Assembly (NCBI GenBank): GCA_964019135.1
Contig: OZ025253.1
Location: forward strand, 34,274,548-34,338,547
Reading direction: 5' to 3'
From: Arenicola marina
Taxonomy: Eukaryota; Annelida; Polychaeta; Arenicolidae
Length of the DNA stretch: 64,000 bases
The number at the start of each line of letters is the position of its first letter. Position 1 is the stretch's first letter. Below, one piece after another: positions 12,036 through 23,643 of the stretch. Both the position numbers and the translations under genes were made by a program. Under the pieces are notes generated by a model. The model made no database searches, had not been told where the DNA came from, and was given only the letters and a program-made list of their open reading frames with translations.

Positions 12036-13238
12036 GACCCCATTGGTTGTAAGACACTTCCCTATACACCCCCATTGGTTGTAAGACCTTCATTGGTTGT
12101 AAGGCCGTATACGACCCATTGGTTGTAAGACCGTATACGACCCACACCCATTGGTTGTAAGACCGTATACGACCCATTGGTTGTAAGACACTTCCCTATA
12201 CACCCCATTGGTTGTAAGACCGCATGCGACCCATTGGTTGTAAGACACTTCCCTATACACTCCCATTGGTTGTAAGACCGTATACGACCCATTGGTTGTA
12301 AGACACTTCCCTATACACCCCCATTGGTTGTAAGACCTTCATTGGTTGTAAGACCGTATACGACCCATTGGTTGTAAGACCGTATACGACCCACACCCAT
12401 TGGTTGTAAGACCGTATACGACCCATTGGTTGTAAGACACTTCCCTATACACCCCCATTGGTTGTAAGACCGCATGCGACCCATTGGTTGTAAGACACTT
12501 CCCTATACACTCCCATTGGTTGTAAGACCGTATACGACCCATTGGTTGTAAGACACTTCCCTATACACCCCCATTGGTTGTAAGACCTTCATTGGTTGTA
12601 AGGCCGTATACGACCCATTCGTTGCAAGACACTTCCCTATGCACTCCCATTGGTTGTAAGACCTTCATTGGTTGTAAGGCCGTATACGACCCATTGGTTG
12701 TAAGACCGTATACGACCCACACCCATTGGTTGTAAGACCGTATACGACCCATTGGTTGTAAGACACTTCCCTATACACCCCATTGGTTGTAAGACCGCAT
12801 GCGACCCATTGGTTGTAAGACACTTCCCTATACACTCCCATTGGTTGTAAGACCGTATACGACCCATTGGTTGTAAGACACTTCCCTATACAGCCCCATT
12901 GGTTGTAAGACCTTCATTGGTTGTAAGGCCGTATACGACCCATTGGTTGTAAGACCGTATACGACCCACACCCATTGGTTGTAAGACCGTATACGACCCA
13001 TTGGTTGTAAGACACTTCCCTATACACCCCCATTGGTTGTAAGACCTTCATTGGTTGTAAGGCCGTATACGATCCATTGGTTGCAAGACACTTCCCTATA
13101 CACTCCCATTGGTTGTAAGACCTTCATTGGTTGTAAGGCCGTATACGACCCATTGGTTGTAAGACACTTCCCTATACGCCCCCATTGGTTGTAAGACCGT
13201 ATGCGACCCATTGGTTGTAAGACACTTCCCTTCACAAC
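12036..13238 (+). repeat. minisatellite array, CCCATTGGTTGTAAGAC core
   Basis: About 40 tandem copies of CCCATTGGTTGTAAGAC separated by one of three short spacers: CGTATACGA, ACTTCCCTATACACC or CTT. Spacers are arranged in a higher-order pattern. The core contains ATTGG, the complement of a CCAAT box. Frames stay open across the array on the minus strand only because the repeat lacks stops. The same repeat in opposite orientation lies at 23644-24435. Confidence 0.95.
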
Positions 13239-13547
13239 CCCATTAGGGTCTATTTAACGGGAAAACGCGTTCTTTCTACAATAAATACGGGTAATTACAT
13301 ACGGAATGTCGAAATATATCAATACACGAAGCGATTGCCTAAATTAGGGTCTGTTTAACGAGAAAACGCGTTCTTTCTACAATAAATACGGGTAATTACA
13401 TACGGAATGTCGAAATATATCAAAACACGAAGCGATTGCCGAAATTAGGGTCTGTTTCACGAGAAAACACGTTCTTTCTACAATAAATATGGGTAATTAC
13501 ATAGGCAATGTCGAAATATATCAAAACACGAAGCGATTGCCTACATT
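13239..13547 (+). repeat. three tandem copies of a 101-bp repeat
   Basis: Copies begin at about 13244, 13345 and 13446 with TTAGGGTCTRTTTAACG and share GAAAACGCGTTCTTTCTAC, GGGTAATTACATA and GAAGCGATTGCC. Divergence is only a few bases per copy. The block directly abuts the minisatellite. Confidence 0.9.
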
Positions 13548-13842
13548 AAGATCGGGGGTTGACCGCCAAAAGCCGCTCGGAAGGGATATATTTTAGCTGC
13601 GACCTGTGGCGGATTTTATAAAAGGAGTTTAGCCAGCTACGGCTATGTGAATGATGGGCGATTCCAGGCGTCTAAACTATGTACGTAAAATACAAATGCC
13701 CCCGCTCTATGAACGAACATTTCCAGAGCTCCAACCCCCCCCCCCCCCCACCGGTAGCTAGTTTTGAAATATCCGTTCTTTAGGGGTATCTTTTCGCCAA
13801 TTTGGAATATCCCCCCTATAGGGCTATCATTGCCATAAATAT

Positions 13843-14103
13843 CAGGGGCCGGCGCGATAGCTCAGTGGGCTAGAGCGCTCGCATTGAGTGCTCTGGTCAC
13901 CTGAGAGCCTAACGGCGCGTGGATCGATGGTTCGAGCCCTGCTGTGGCCATGTCTGTGCGGTCGCAGGACAAGGATCTCATGTCTTTTTTCGTAAAGAGT
14001 AGGGGGTTACCCCCGAAGACATGGCTCTACTATCCCTTCCTTCTCCCATTGACGCGATATGACCAAATGTGGTTAAATCGTCCTGAATAAGCAACTAACC
14101 AAT
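13843..14103 (+). mobile_element. tRNA-derived SINE with 10-bp flanking duplication
   Basis: It starts GGGGCCGGCGCGATAGCTC. The polymerase III A box is GATAGCTCAGTGG (13856-13868) and the B box is GGTTCGAGCCC (13929-13939), with a tRNA-like spacing. The tail includes GACGCGATATGACCAAA and ends before CATAAATATC (14104-14113), which also flanks the left end (13833-13842). The flanking DNA itself repeats ATAAATATCCGCTSTATAG units, so the duplication could partly be chance. A second copy lies at 6523-6748 in the opposite orientation. Confidence 0.85.
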
Positions 14104-14113
14104 CATAAATATC

Positions 14114-15160
14114 CGCTCTATAGGACTATCGTTTTCATCATAAATATTCGCTGTATAGGGGTATCGTTTTCATTATAAATATCCCCCCCCCCCAAAACAG
14201 TTTTGTATAATTCAAATCCCCAATGATAAGGTATTATCAAATTCCACATCCAGGTTCACATGCATCACATGCATCACAGAATTTGACGAATAACGCACTG
14301 ACTCTGTCCTGACGTTTTATTCAAGTTTATATCATGGTCACAACGCTCTACATACGCAATGCCCGCACCATTATCACACCTTGTCACCACCCTCCTTTTC
14401 CATTCTGTGTCTCGCGTTCATGACTCCTCTCTTCTCTCAAAAACGAACTACCGGTAACCCTTCTTACTTTCAATTACTTAGCCGATGCTAATCCCTATCA
14501 TCCGCTGCCAGGTGCAATAGACTAATATACACAATCTCCAGGCGTCAAGCCTACGAATACCTTAAATCCCTACCAGTGATAACAATAACACAGTCTTAAC
14601 CATACCACCTCTTACAATCATGTATTCCCCTAAAGATGTTAAGCTTGTTTTTATTTCATTGAGGTTTAACGGTACTTTCAGCCTGTAAGGCTATATCGTG
14701 CCATACTGGTTAAAGGGAACCGCCAGCCTTGCCTCAAACGCTGCTTTACCGATTCATATAATACCCAATTGTCTATCCTCCAAATGACATTATTTTTTGT
14801 TCTATCTGTAGCTCACAATAAAATTTAGAAGTAACCGCCCGGAAGGATATCGCCGCCTAGCCAGGCGGCAGCCCTTTTTGGAGGCGTGTCCGCGATTGAC
14901 CAATCAGGAGGCGATACTCTAATTTATTGAAACCGGAAATTACGCCTATTGTGTGACCAAAGCAAGAGTCCTTACTAAAACCTTGAAAGTATTGTAACGG
15001 CCGAGTGCTATAGAAAATACGAGTTAGCTTTGTTTGTCGCTGTGGTGTGTGTGGTGTAGCAGAATGGCTCGAGATCGACATAATCGACTGGATCGAGAAC
15101 GACAGGATTCCAACAGTTAACCAATGTTTTATTTAACTCCTAGTTCCTTGACACTTTGAC
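14114..15160. other. intergenic, no gene
   Basis: It begins with two more ATAAATATYCGCT units (14104-14190) and a C run. Then ordinary sequence, with an interrupted GCCGCC/GGCGGC palindrome at 14849-14866. A short plus-strand frame from ATG 15064 ends after 17 codons and is not convincing. Confidence 0.45.
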
Positions 15161-15306
15161 GCTCGAGGCGATTGAGACACTTAGACGCTCGAGGCGATTG
15201 AGACACTTAGACGCTCGAGGCGATTGAGACACTTAGACACTTGAGGCGCTTGAGACTAGAGGCGCTTGAGACTAGAGGCGCTTGAGACTAGAGGCGCTTG
15301 AGACAC
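15160..15306 (+). repeat. short tandem repeats, 26-bp then 16-bp units
   Basis: Four copies of a 26-bp unit (GACACTTAGACGCTCGAGGC type) pass into four copies of a 16-bp unit (ACTAGAGGCGCTTGAG). The shorter unit looks like an internal deletion of the longer. Confidence 0.85.
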
Positions 15307-15309
15307 TGT

Positions 15310-16980
15310 AGTTAGCTCTTTTCACCATCTCTCATTGTCACGCCTGTAGCTCCACAAGGCCATAGCGAATTCGGCCGTGAAATAGGGAAGATTTTCTGCA
15401 GCGTGGATCATTGTTGTAAGAACCTGAAACACGATAACAATGACCAATGACATCAGCCATATAAACCAACATAATAAGTCGTTATTTTACTAGTAGTAAA
15501 CGGCATGCATAAAGTATATATTCTTGCAGAAAAATGAACAAGATTACTCTTATACGTAAACGCTACGAATTTTTGTAATAAAGGGAATGTCGCAAGAAAT
15601 TACCAGTTTCAGTTAATATAGCAAATAAGCGTTTCTTCCACATTAACATAAACGTTTAATATTATTAATATTATAGGACTAATCGGCTACATGATGCCAT
15701 TGATAGCAGGTTGCCATAATGTGTTATTTCAGACAACAGACGTTAAAATGGCATAGTCATTTATCCTGTGAATATTCAAACACTGTTTCCCACACCATAT
15801 CGTTATGTGCGGATCTATATCTTCCTGAAAGCTATTTCTATTCGAAATGCAGTAATAAAGTGCTTTATACTTATACATCGGGTAGGTATACAGTTTGCAG
15901 TAAATCCACGTGCGACGGAGGCAAGAGAGGCACAATTGCGGCCTGAGCTTGCACCAACTGAAATAAATAAACAAATAACCAATATACGAATGGATAAATG
16001 CCTATCGTTACAGGCAGATAGGGCACTTGGGCCTAGTTCACAAAGTTTCCACAACAGCTTTGCAACATATTCCTTAATACCGTCACTTTAAACTACAGTA
16101 GTGTATATAGTAGGCCTAATTGTGATGACACTCCGGGTATAGTTGTATGCACTGCCGGTCACTTGCATTATGTGTATGAGAAATCCCATTACCACTTGCT
16201 CGTTGGTAAAGGGACCAAAGACCCGGGACCGCAGCATCATCTTTTCACGGTGCCGACCTTCATGGGTGAAAACGTGCAGCCGAAAGTTGGGGACACGCTG
16301 CACCCGGTCCACTATATCCTAATGAACGAACATAACGTATACATGGGGATGTGTCTTTTATGCTCTAAACACCAGAGAACGTTTTCAGGTAATGAAGGCA
16401 GAGGTAGCATTGATTTTATCAGGAAACTATTTCACAGCACGGGTATCCACTTACAAAGTCTCATTTACATGCAATGGGATAGACAGACAACTTACAGTAC
16501 AATGACTAATAAACCGTCTTCGGCAAATGATTACATACTTGATCAGTAATATTAAATGTCTCACTAAACGTTAAATAATGACCTGGATAGAGATACTTCC
16601 CAGCAGTTCGGCGAACCGACTCGGCTCGTTGAAATCGTCGAGACTGCAAGGTGAATTAGCAAAACAGATTTGATACATATAGCATGCATAACAATGTCAT
16701 ACGGTTTTAAGACATCGAAATACTAAATAGGTACCGGAACTTGTGACTATTATCTAAATCGAGAACAGGTAGAAACATATGAGGGCTTCGATCGTTATTC
16801 TTATAATAGATCTCCGCGGTGGATCTAATCAAATCACAAAAGATTCATAAAAACATTTGAATGTAAATAACGTTGAACGAATATCATTGATACTTGAAGA
16901 TGGGATGTTCAAGCGTATGTAAATCAATAGTTAGGTTGCCGTAACTTCACTTCGCTGTGAGAGGATTTAGTACAGATTGA
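15310..16980. other. region downstream of OTU/PHD gene; one exon-like stretch of uncertain strand
   Basis: Mostly AT-rich. At 16190-16324 both strands are open. The minus strand has an acceptor-like TTCGTTCATTAG and then reads DIVDRVQRVPNFRLHVFTHE, ending at a GTAATG donor. The plus strand reads MGENVQPKVGDTLHPVHYIL with a GTAATG donor near 16389. The minus reading could be a further exon of the OTU/PHD gene only if the PHD exon is spliced before its stop. I cannot decide. Confidence 0.3.
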
Positions 16981-16983
16981 CAC

Positions 16984-19900
16984 TCACTGGTTCAATGACA
17001 CCCAGTGGTTGTTGGCTGCCAGGATGTCGCAGCCGCAGACGAACGTGTCGGTCTCTCCGGGCCGCCTGGTCAGACCAACACAGTGAAGGTGGAACCATTG
17101 CTGGCACCTTTCGCACTCCACCCACTCCTGTTCGCTGATGTCAGCGTGCATTCCCGACATATAAACACATTTGCAGAAAGCCAACAGGCCGCAGTCCAGC
17201 TTGTGACAGTTTGGCATGTCACCCCATTTCCGTACAACAGGCACCACGTGAGAGTACCTGACATAGCGAGCGTGGGCTGTTGGCCTGGTGGGGACCCAGA
17301 GTAGGTGGAGGGGACTCAGTGTGCAGGTATTGCTCTCTGCAGGATACAGCATGGTCTTTAAAGCCGGGTCTGTGCCCACGCAGTGCTGTATGATGGGGCG
17401 ACCAAGGGCCAGTGAAGCAATAAACACGTGTAATAAGTCTGAAAAAGTAATACATCAAGTACGGATTATCAAATGTGCCCTCGAGCTGTCTGGATTGTTT
17501 ACACGTATATCCCGCCACAACTAGCATGCGCAGCATTCATATCATTTAACCTAATGCACATTGCTTTAAATTGCAATAGCTAGTTCATCACCAGTTTCTA
17601 AAAAATAAGTAGCACCTCGCATCGGACCCTTTCCTTTTCAATACATTGATAACCGACGTTAATAATGAAACATACGTATTCAATTGAATCATAGAAAGAA
17701 GCTAGAATTTGAGACAGGAAATATACTTAAGATATTCAAAAATAAGTAACGACTGATTTACTTCTTGAATTCACAAACCAAGTGATAACAGCGCAGTACA
17801 GGACTTTTATCTATACAGACAACTAAACATTGCCGAAAATGAGTGCAAAAAAACATTCGACATAACTGGATACGTACACGAATCCTTGGATGGATGAAGG
17901 GCCGAAGCTTTTATTTCATGTTGAAGACCTTCCCAAAGGTCGTCCCCGTCCACCCAAACTGCCTGACGGACTGGGCTTGCCGAACAGAGGAGCTCGATCT
18001 AAGAAATGTTACAGTAACCAATCAAATCCATTTCAAGGTACATCGCGAATACAAAGAAACAGAATATGGATACTTTACCAACAATATTTTATAGTGAACA
18101 GCAAATAAACGTTGATCACTATCAAGAACAAACAAATGATCCTATCAACATTGAACATGAAGAGCAGTCCATGGGCTGCGTCTGAACGACTGAAGGGGAT
18201 GTATGTATGTAATACGTTCCTGCACTCAGTGGAAAATGTAGCACAACCAGACAGCCTTAATTATTAAACAATGCATACTGCATAAAATGCACGTAACTAA
18301 TACACATGAGGGGCAAACAAAATGATTTTGATTACCTGCTTCTCAATTTCCCGCAAATGCAAGATGGCATAGGTGATGCAGCGGAGATGCTCCATCATCG
18401 TCCTGTCAATGTTGCCATGCAGGAGGCATGATAAGGAATGGTACAGACAGTTCCCATCGCCAGGCACTTTCTGCGGGTCTCCGTTGCAGTCCTCCGGTAT
18501 GAATTTCTCGTACCTGCAAAATATGGTAACATGAAAGGAAACAACGGAATGTTTAGTTCTCTCCATTTAGTCACGTGCGACAACTTCATTAAAAAGAACA
18601 TTATTTCCGAGATACTCAATAGTGAAAGTATTTAATCTGCATCGATGTGACAGAAATCCAAGATAAACAGTTATCAAGTAAGCGATTAATTGCCATATTT
18701 CCTGCCGCTCCCGGCAGTGGTTGATGCCAACGCTTCGTGTTCGAGAGACATTTCATACTAAGCATATCACAACAATAGATGACTTTATGCAAATATACGC
18801 CAAGGGAATGCTCTGGAAGCAATGAGGAATGACAGGTTAAAATGGAACTTCATTTTTACATGCACCAAAATAAGCAAATTATGACAGACCAAGAGCCCAC
18901 ACGCACGGCATATTTTGCACTTATTCAATAACATAGGGTTCTTCACAACCAATGTTTTACTTCGCATCGTCGTCTAGGAGGCAAGACGTCTCCCATTCTG
19001 ACGGCAGAGTACCAGGGGGATCAGGAATAAACGTGACCACGCATTGGGCCCTCTCCTGAACTCCCGCCCACCCCTCACCTCTGCCAACCCAGATCAATAG
19101 ATCTCTGCATGTTTTTTCAGAAAGCTGGGGTGAGGAAGAAAGAAGAAAAGAAAATGGTGTAACGAACTAAGGGGAAACAGTGCAGGCTTCTCCTGTTATT
19201 ACAAACGGAGCCGGGGACAATATGTCACAAAATGTAAGATTGTCGGAATATATTAACAGGCTCACACTCAGCAACGGGCTCACACTCAGCAACGGGCTCA
19301 CACTCGTCAACAGGCTCACACTCAGCAACGGGCTCACACTCGTCAACAGGCTCGCACTCGTCAACAGGCTCACACTCAGCAACAGGCTCACACTCGTCAA
19401 CAGGCTCACATTCAGCAACGGGCTCACACTCATCATCCACAGGGTCACACTCAGCAACGACATGTTGCACCGTAGGAGACCCAGACAGGTCCGTTGTTGC
19501 CTCAGCATTTGGCTGCTGCTCCAGTTCACCAACGGACACACTGCATGACAAGAAAGACGCAACTGAATGCAAAGAAATCATCTTGTCGAATAATATGCAG
19601 GGCAATATCCAGTTCGAATGATACGACAACGGCTCATTTCTCAATCCCAAGTTTTTCCCCGTAAGAAGAGTACGCGATAAAACGTATTTCTGTGTGAAAG
19701 GCAGAATACCCAGTTGATGCCATATACGTTAGAACTTTGATCTTCATATTTACCACTCTATTAAATAACATTCGTGTAAATGACAACAAATTATAGCTAG
19801 AAATGAAAAAATATTTGCAAATGACGACCCATAGACATACATGCCAAACTGAGTTATGAAAATAGAAATTCAAGTAGACATGCTGGCATTATATAGGAAT

Positions 19901-22900
19901 AATGTAGGTTATCCTTTGCGACACTATTCAAATAACTTCGCCATGACAATATTACATAGTATAAGTCAGGTCTACAATGAAACAAAAAACATGCAATTTG
20001 TAAGTGATGGATGCAGTATCTCAACGCTAAATAAATACTACCTCAACTACACGGAACAAGAAACATATTGTAATGTGTTCTAAGTGGTAATACCAATGCT
20101 AGAATTCAAATAAACGCACGTGCATTAATTATGGACAATATCACAAACCCCCCACTGGTGTCTAATGATGAATAAAGCCATGTGGATAATGTTGTCCAAA
20201 TAATATATGTAGAAACGCGTACTGTAATATGTTCGATATTCTTACCTCATCTGCACGAAGTAACACAATGCTTACTATTAACCATAATATACGTCCAGTT
20301 GAAACGTATCTACCCCATACCTAATCCCGGTAACCGTAACAAATGTGGCGTGGATACCTGTGTTGTACAAAACATCTGGCAACTAAATTGAACATCTTGT
20401 TAGTCTACTATAATCGCAACTGCATGGCATAACTATGAACAACTGTAAACAAATAACGCTATCTAAAGGTTCCAACAATAGTACCGGTCTTCATTACATC
20501 GTGTACAGATGGGCACAAGAATGGAGGAAATGTCTAAGGACGCACAGCATCTCCTCTATCCTCATCTTGCGATATCCTGGAATATATTGTGGAGATCCCA
20601 GATGTGTAGCCCCTGTAGATAGGGGGAGGGGGGGGGGGTGGAAGTGGGCTGCGTAGTAGTTTCGGGCTACGCGGTCAGCCCAGCCCATAGAGCAGGCGCG
20701 CACGGGCTGGGAGGTCAAGGTCGTGGCTCTACATTTAAGGAGCACTAGGTCAGCTCTACAGTGGATGTAGAGCAGTGTAGAGCTGCCTGCTCTACAGTAA
20801 GCGTAGAGCTGATTTAAACAAATTCTGCAATTTTAGCAATTTAAAGAAAAATCTGTACGATACAATATGTAACGAAAGCCCCCACTGTTCATGTGATTCT
20901 GCTAGTGACTGTTATGCAATTTTTTCTTGACTGTCCTAACTATAACCCCCAAAGACAGTATTTAATCGGCAGTCTTATTTTTAGGATAAATTATTACCTC
21001 AACCGAAAAGATATTGTATATTGACGCCATATTTACATTTGTCTCATATACACATCGTTTCACATATCAATAATCTGTCTGGAGTAAGCCTTCAAGTCTA
21101 TCCCTTTCCGTCTTCCTGTCTGTTTTCATGTACAGTTATATGTGATCAAACTTGCCTCGCCATTGTACTATTGCATATTTTTTTTGAGGAAGCCCCATGT
21201 TCCTAGCGTATGCTATTCGGGGTCTCCTCGTTAAATAAATATGTTTAAACCAAGTGTAGAGTTCGCGGCTGCTCTACAGTGAGTGTAGAGCTGGTCTTCC
21301 TCCGAAGGCAGAGGAGCCCCTATATAAGGAGGCAGCCGAGAGACCACAAAACAGAACCTACAGAACAGACATAATTAAGATAAACCAACACACTACGACA
21401 CAGACACCAAGAGACACAAGACAAGATAAAACCTCACTCACACCAACGGATATAATCACAATGTCTTTTTAGAGAAACGCAACTATATGCAACTGCAACA
21501 TGTTCATTTGATCCCACACCATTTCCCTCATGGTGTGAAAACAAATATGTTTACAAGTTTCTTGACATTTTGATCTGTTTATCAAATGTTGAATTGATAC
21601 CATTAAAGTTGCGCTCATTACCTTTGGTGTTATTCGGGCTCCGGAAGGGAACCGCTTCCGGCCACCAAGCTGGCTTCGTCGCATCCCAGATGCCTCGTGG
21701 GTGTTTATTGTTGCAAAAGCCTGTACAATAACAACCACTGCCATGTAAATAAGATGAAACCTTGACGACGCAGACGATTTGCGTAGGTTGGTTTTTATGC
21801 CACCTTTCTTTACCCAAGTGGACCTCTAACCTTAAAAAAGGAATGCAGATTGGGGGTTTTAATCTGTAATCATTTGATAAGGTACGCTAACCGTCCGCAA
21901 ATGCGTGATATGCTTGATATTTCTCATTCTAATACATTTATTGATGTGGGAGAGTAGTGACGTTATACCCTTGATCTTTCCCATTCTAATCATATGACCT
22001 ACAAGCCCAGGAATGGTTATCCATTTACCTTCGGGATCCATATCAACTTGCACCAAACGGGGCAATAACGTGCACAGGAAACGATGGCTGTACAGTTTTT
22101 CGTCTTCATAAGGCAGCTTGATTGAGCTGCTGCTGTTTGATGTCTCTCTGTCCGATTGCCTTTCAGACGGCAGATGGCCCTTTAGGCACACAGACTTGAA
22201 GGCATCCGTCACTGTATCGTCCATAAAAGCGGACATGTGGTTAGGACCTGAGTGAAAGCAAGATGGCAACGCTTAGTGGTACATTGGACAATATTGTCTT
22301 TATATTGAAGTAATGCAATTCAATACTATTTGTATCTCACATATTTCTTAAAAATTAGTGTTAACATCTGTAACAAGTTTCAAAAATTGGTTGGCAATGA
22401 CAGCAAACGGGTTGGCATTTATTACTTGGTAGCAAAGTACATTACGTAACAAGAGTATAGTGACAGTCCAGATAAAACAGTGGTGTATTGTACCAACCAA
22501 TCCAATGTATGCCTTTTTCGTCGAAGTAGAGAGCCACAATATCAGGTGGGCATAAACCATGTCTACTCGCATACATTTCCCATGATTCAATCTGCAACAA
22601 ATTCTAATTGCAATTATATAGAAATATATAATAATATAATATATGTATGATCAATGCACATGCTGAAAAGTGATTGACAATTAAATGGTATTATTGCAAG
22701 TATTGTGATTCAAGCGTATTTCATTGATATTAAGTTTATGAGACATTATAGCCATTTCTCATTACGTGTCTTAGGGAGGGCCATTGAATATTGAGTGAGA
22801 AGGGGGGGGGGGGGCGAATGCGCCTCAAAATCAAATGATTGGTCCCTTACCCGGCTTTTAACATAGCCCCATTGCTTCCTCATAGTTTTGGCCACGCTTG

Positions 22901-23205
22901 GACCTTTCACTGTTGCCACTTCCTGAAAAGAAGAACATGCAAGAGTATGATAAGCTTCTACCGTGGAACCTTTTGGTTATAATGGGTATACTCTTTTCAA
23001 ACGGAATTTTATTAAATTGTCACAAACCTGGTAGAATCGGCATATCCTGATGTTCTGATATATGATGTGGGCTGTGCTTTTGGTCACACCCTTAAATTCT
23101 CTATTGCATAGAATGCATCAAAAAACATACATACAAGAAAAAAACCTCATTAGGTATATTTAGTGCACTGACCCACATACCTCAGCCATGAATTATGTTG
23201 ACCTG
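16984..23205 (-). CDS. vertnin-like OTU-domain protein with C-terminal PHD-like finger, twelve exons, 5' end missing
   Basis: Exons on the minus strand, all phases matching: 23205-23181, 23100-23028, 22922-22851, 22591-22498, 22247-22029, 21720-21622, 20612-20498, 19540-19258, 19124-18961, 18513-18336, 17998-17878, 17438-16984 (631 codons plus stop). The N-terminal part (STAHIIYQNIRICRFYQ, then CPPDIVALYFDEKGIHWI, then PAWWPEAVPFRSPN) is unfamiliar. An acidic Cys-Glu-Pro repeat follows. The OTU region has KVPGDGNCLYHSLSCLLHGN (catalytic Asp-Gly-Asn-Cys), then FIASLALGRPII and SPLHLLWVPTRPTAHARY with YSHVVPVV (candidate catalytic His). It aligns with vertnin, which lacks the Cys. The C-terminus has CGLLAFCKC...WVECERCQQWFHLHC...VCGC, a PHD-like finger that may read histone tails. 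Donors at 22498 (GTTGGT) and 19258 (GTTAAT) are unusual. An alternative end is a GTGAGT donor at 16987. It could be a transposon-derived gene. Confidence 0.75.
18336..18513 (-). other. OTU catalytic-Cys exon
   Basis: This exon carries the OTU core. An acceptor TTTTGCAG precedes it and a GTAATC donor follows. The residues VPGDGNCLYHSLSCLLHG match the DGNC(L/F)(F/Y)RALS motif of OTU cysteine proteases. The following HLRCITYAILHLREIEKQ fits the helix after the active-site Cys. OTU enzymes remove ubiquitin; activity here is inferred only from motif retention. Confidence 0.8.
19258..19440 (-). repeat. coding 18-bp minisatellite encoding ECEPV(A/D)
   Basis: About ten tandem 18-bp units inside one exon encode Glu-Cys-Glu-Pro-Val followed by Ala or Asp-type residues. 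The unit length keeps the frame. Each unit contains CCTGTT or CCCGTT, so the exon end at 19258 is a GT within the last unit. The product would be an acidic, regularly spaced Cys/Pro linker just before the OTU domain. Confidence 0.8.
20740..21295. repeat. GTAGAGCT-motif blocks bracketing an intronic segment
   Basis: Clusters of AGCTCTACAGT and GTGTAGAGCTG at 20750-20811 and 21254-21294 share sequence and lie in one intron of the OTU/PHD gene. They look like the two ends of an inserted repeat. The family is unknown. Confidence 0.4.
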
Positions 23206-23643
23206 CTGTGTGAGAATAGATCTGAAAAAAAAAAACAGCAAATGCATTTTTTTTTCAGCGACACCAGTCTCCCCCACCTGCAGTCAATATCTTCAGAGAA
23301 CCCTCCTCTGATCACAATAGAAAGCAGCCCTCACCCATGTGCTAGGGAGGGGCCATAGAGCCAGGTATCTTAAAAATTATGTTTGATCTAGTCCCTCAAA
23401 ATATTATTCTTATTTCATATTTGTATTATGGAGCTATAATGGGGTATCTCGGTAATTGTTAAGTTTGTTAATTTGTCTTTATAATCTTGTTCTCGGCATT
23501 TTTTGGTGTGTTTTTGTTTGTTAAGGTGGCCACCATGCCAGTCATAATGGTGGTCTGCTCGACCAGGGATTATAATTTTTTCCCTTTTTTGCTGTATGCT
23601 ATTTTGTATCGTATTGATTCCGGTCGAAATAAATTATTCTCTA
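23206..23643. other. upstream flank of OTU/PHD gene, no exon found
   Basis: The first exon seen starts in phase 1, so more coding sequence should lie upstream. No convincing exon was found before the minisatellite begins. The missing 5' exons may lie beyond the array or be too short to see. Confidence 0.4.

Noticed and set aside
12062-13235. Minus-strand frames rich in LTTNG and RIRSYNQW
   Set aside because: Translation of a stop-poor minisatellite; spacer lengths shift the frame from unit to unit.
13856-13939. Functional tRNA gene
   Set aside because: A and B boxes are present, but the ends do not pair as an acceptor stem and the sequence continues into a SINE tail with a second copy elsewhere.
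17843-18108. Plus-strand exon candidate (MDEGPKLLFHVEDLPKGRPR)
   Set aside because: The minus strand here encodes an exon (17998-17878) whose phases and sequence complete the OTU domain, so the plus frame is its shadow.
21321-21328. TATATAAG as a promoter TATA box
   Set aside because: It lies within an intron and near repeat blocks, with no coding start or gene on the plus strand downstream.
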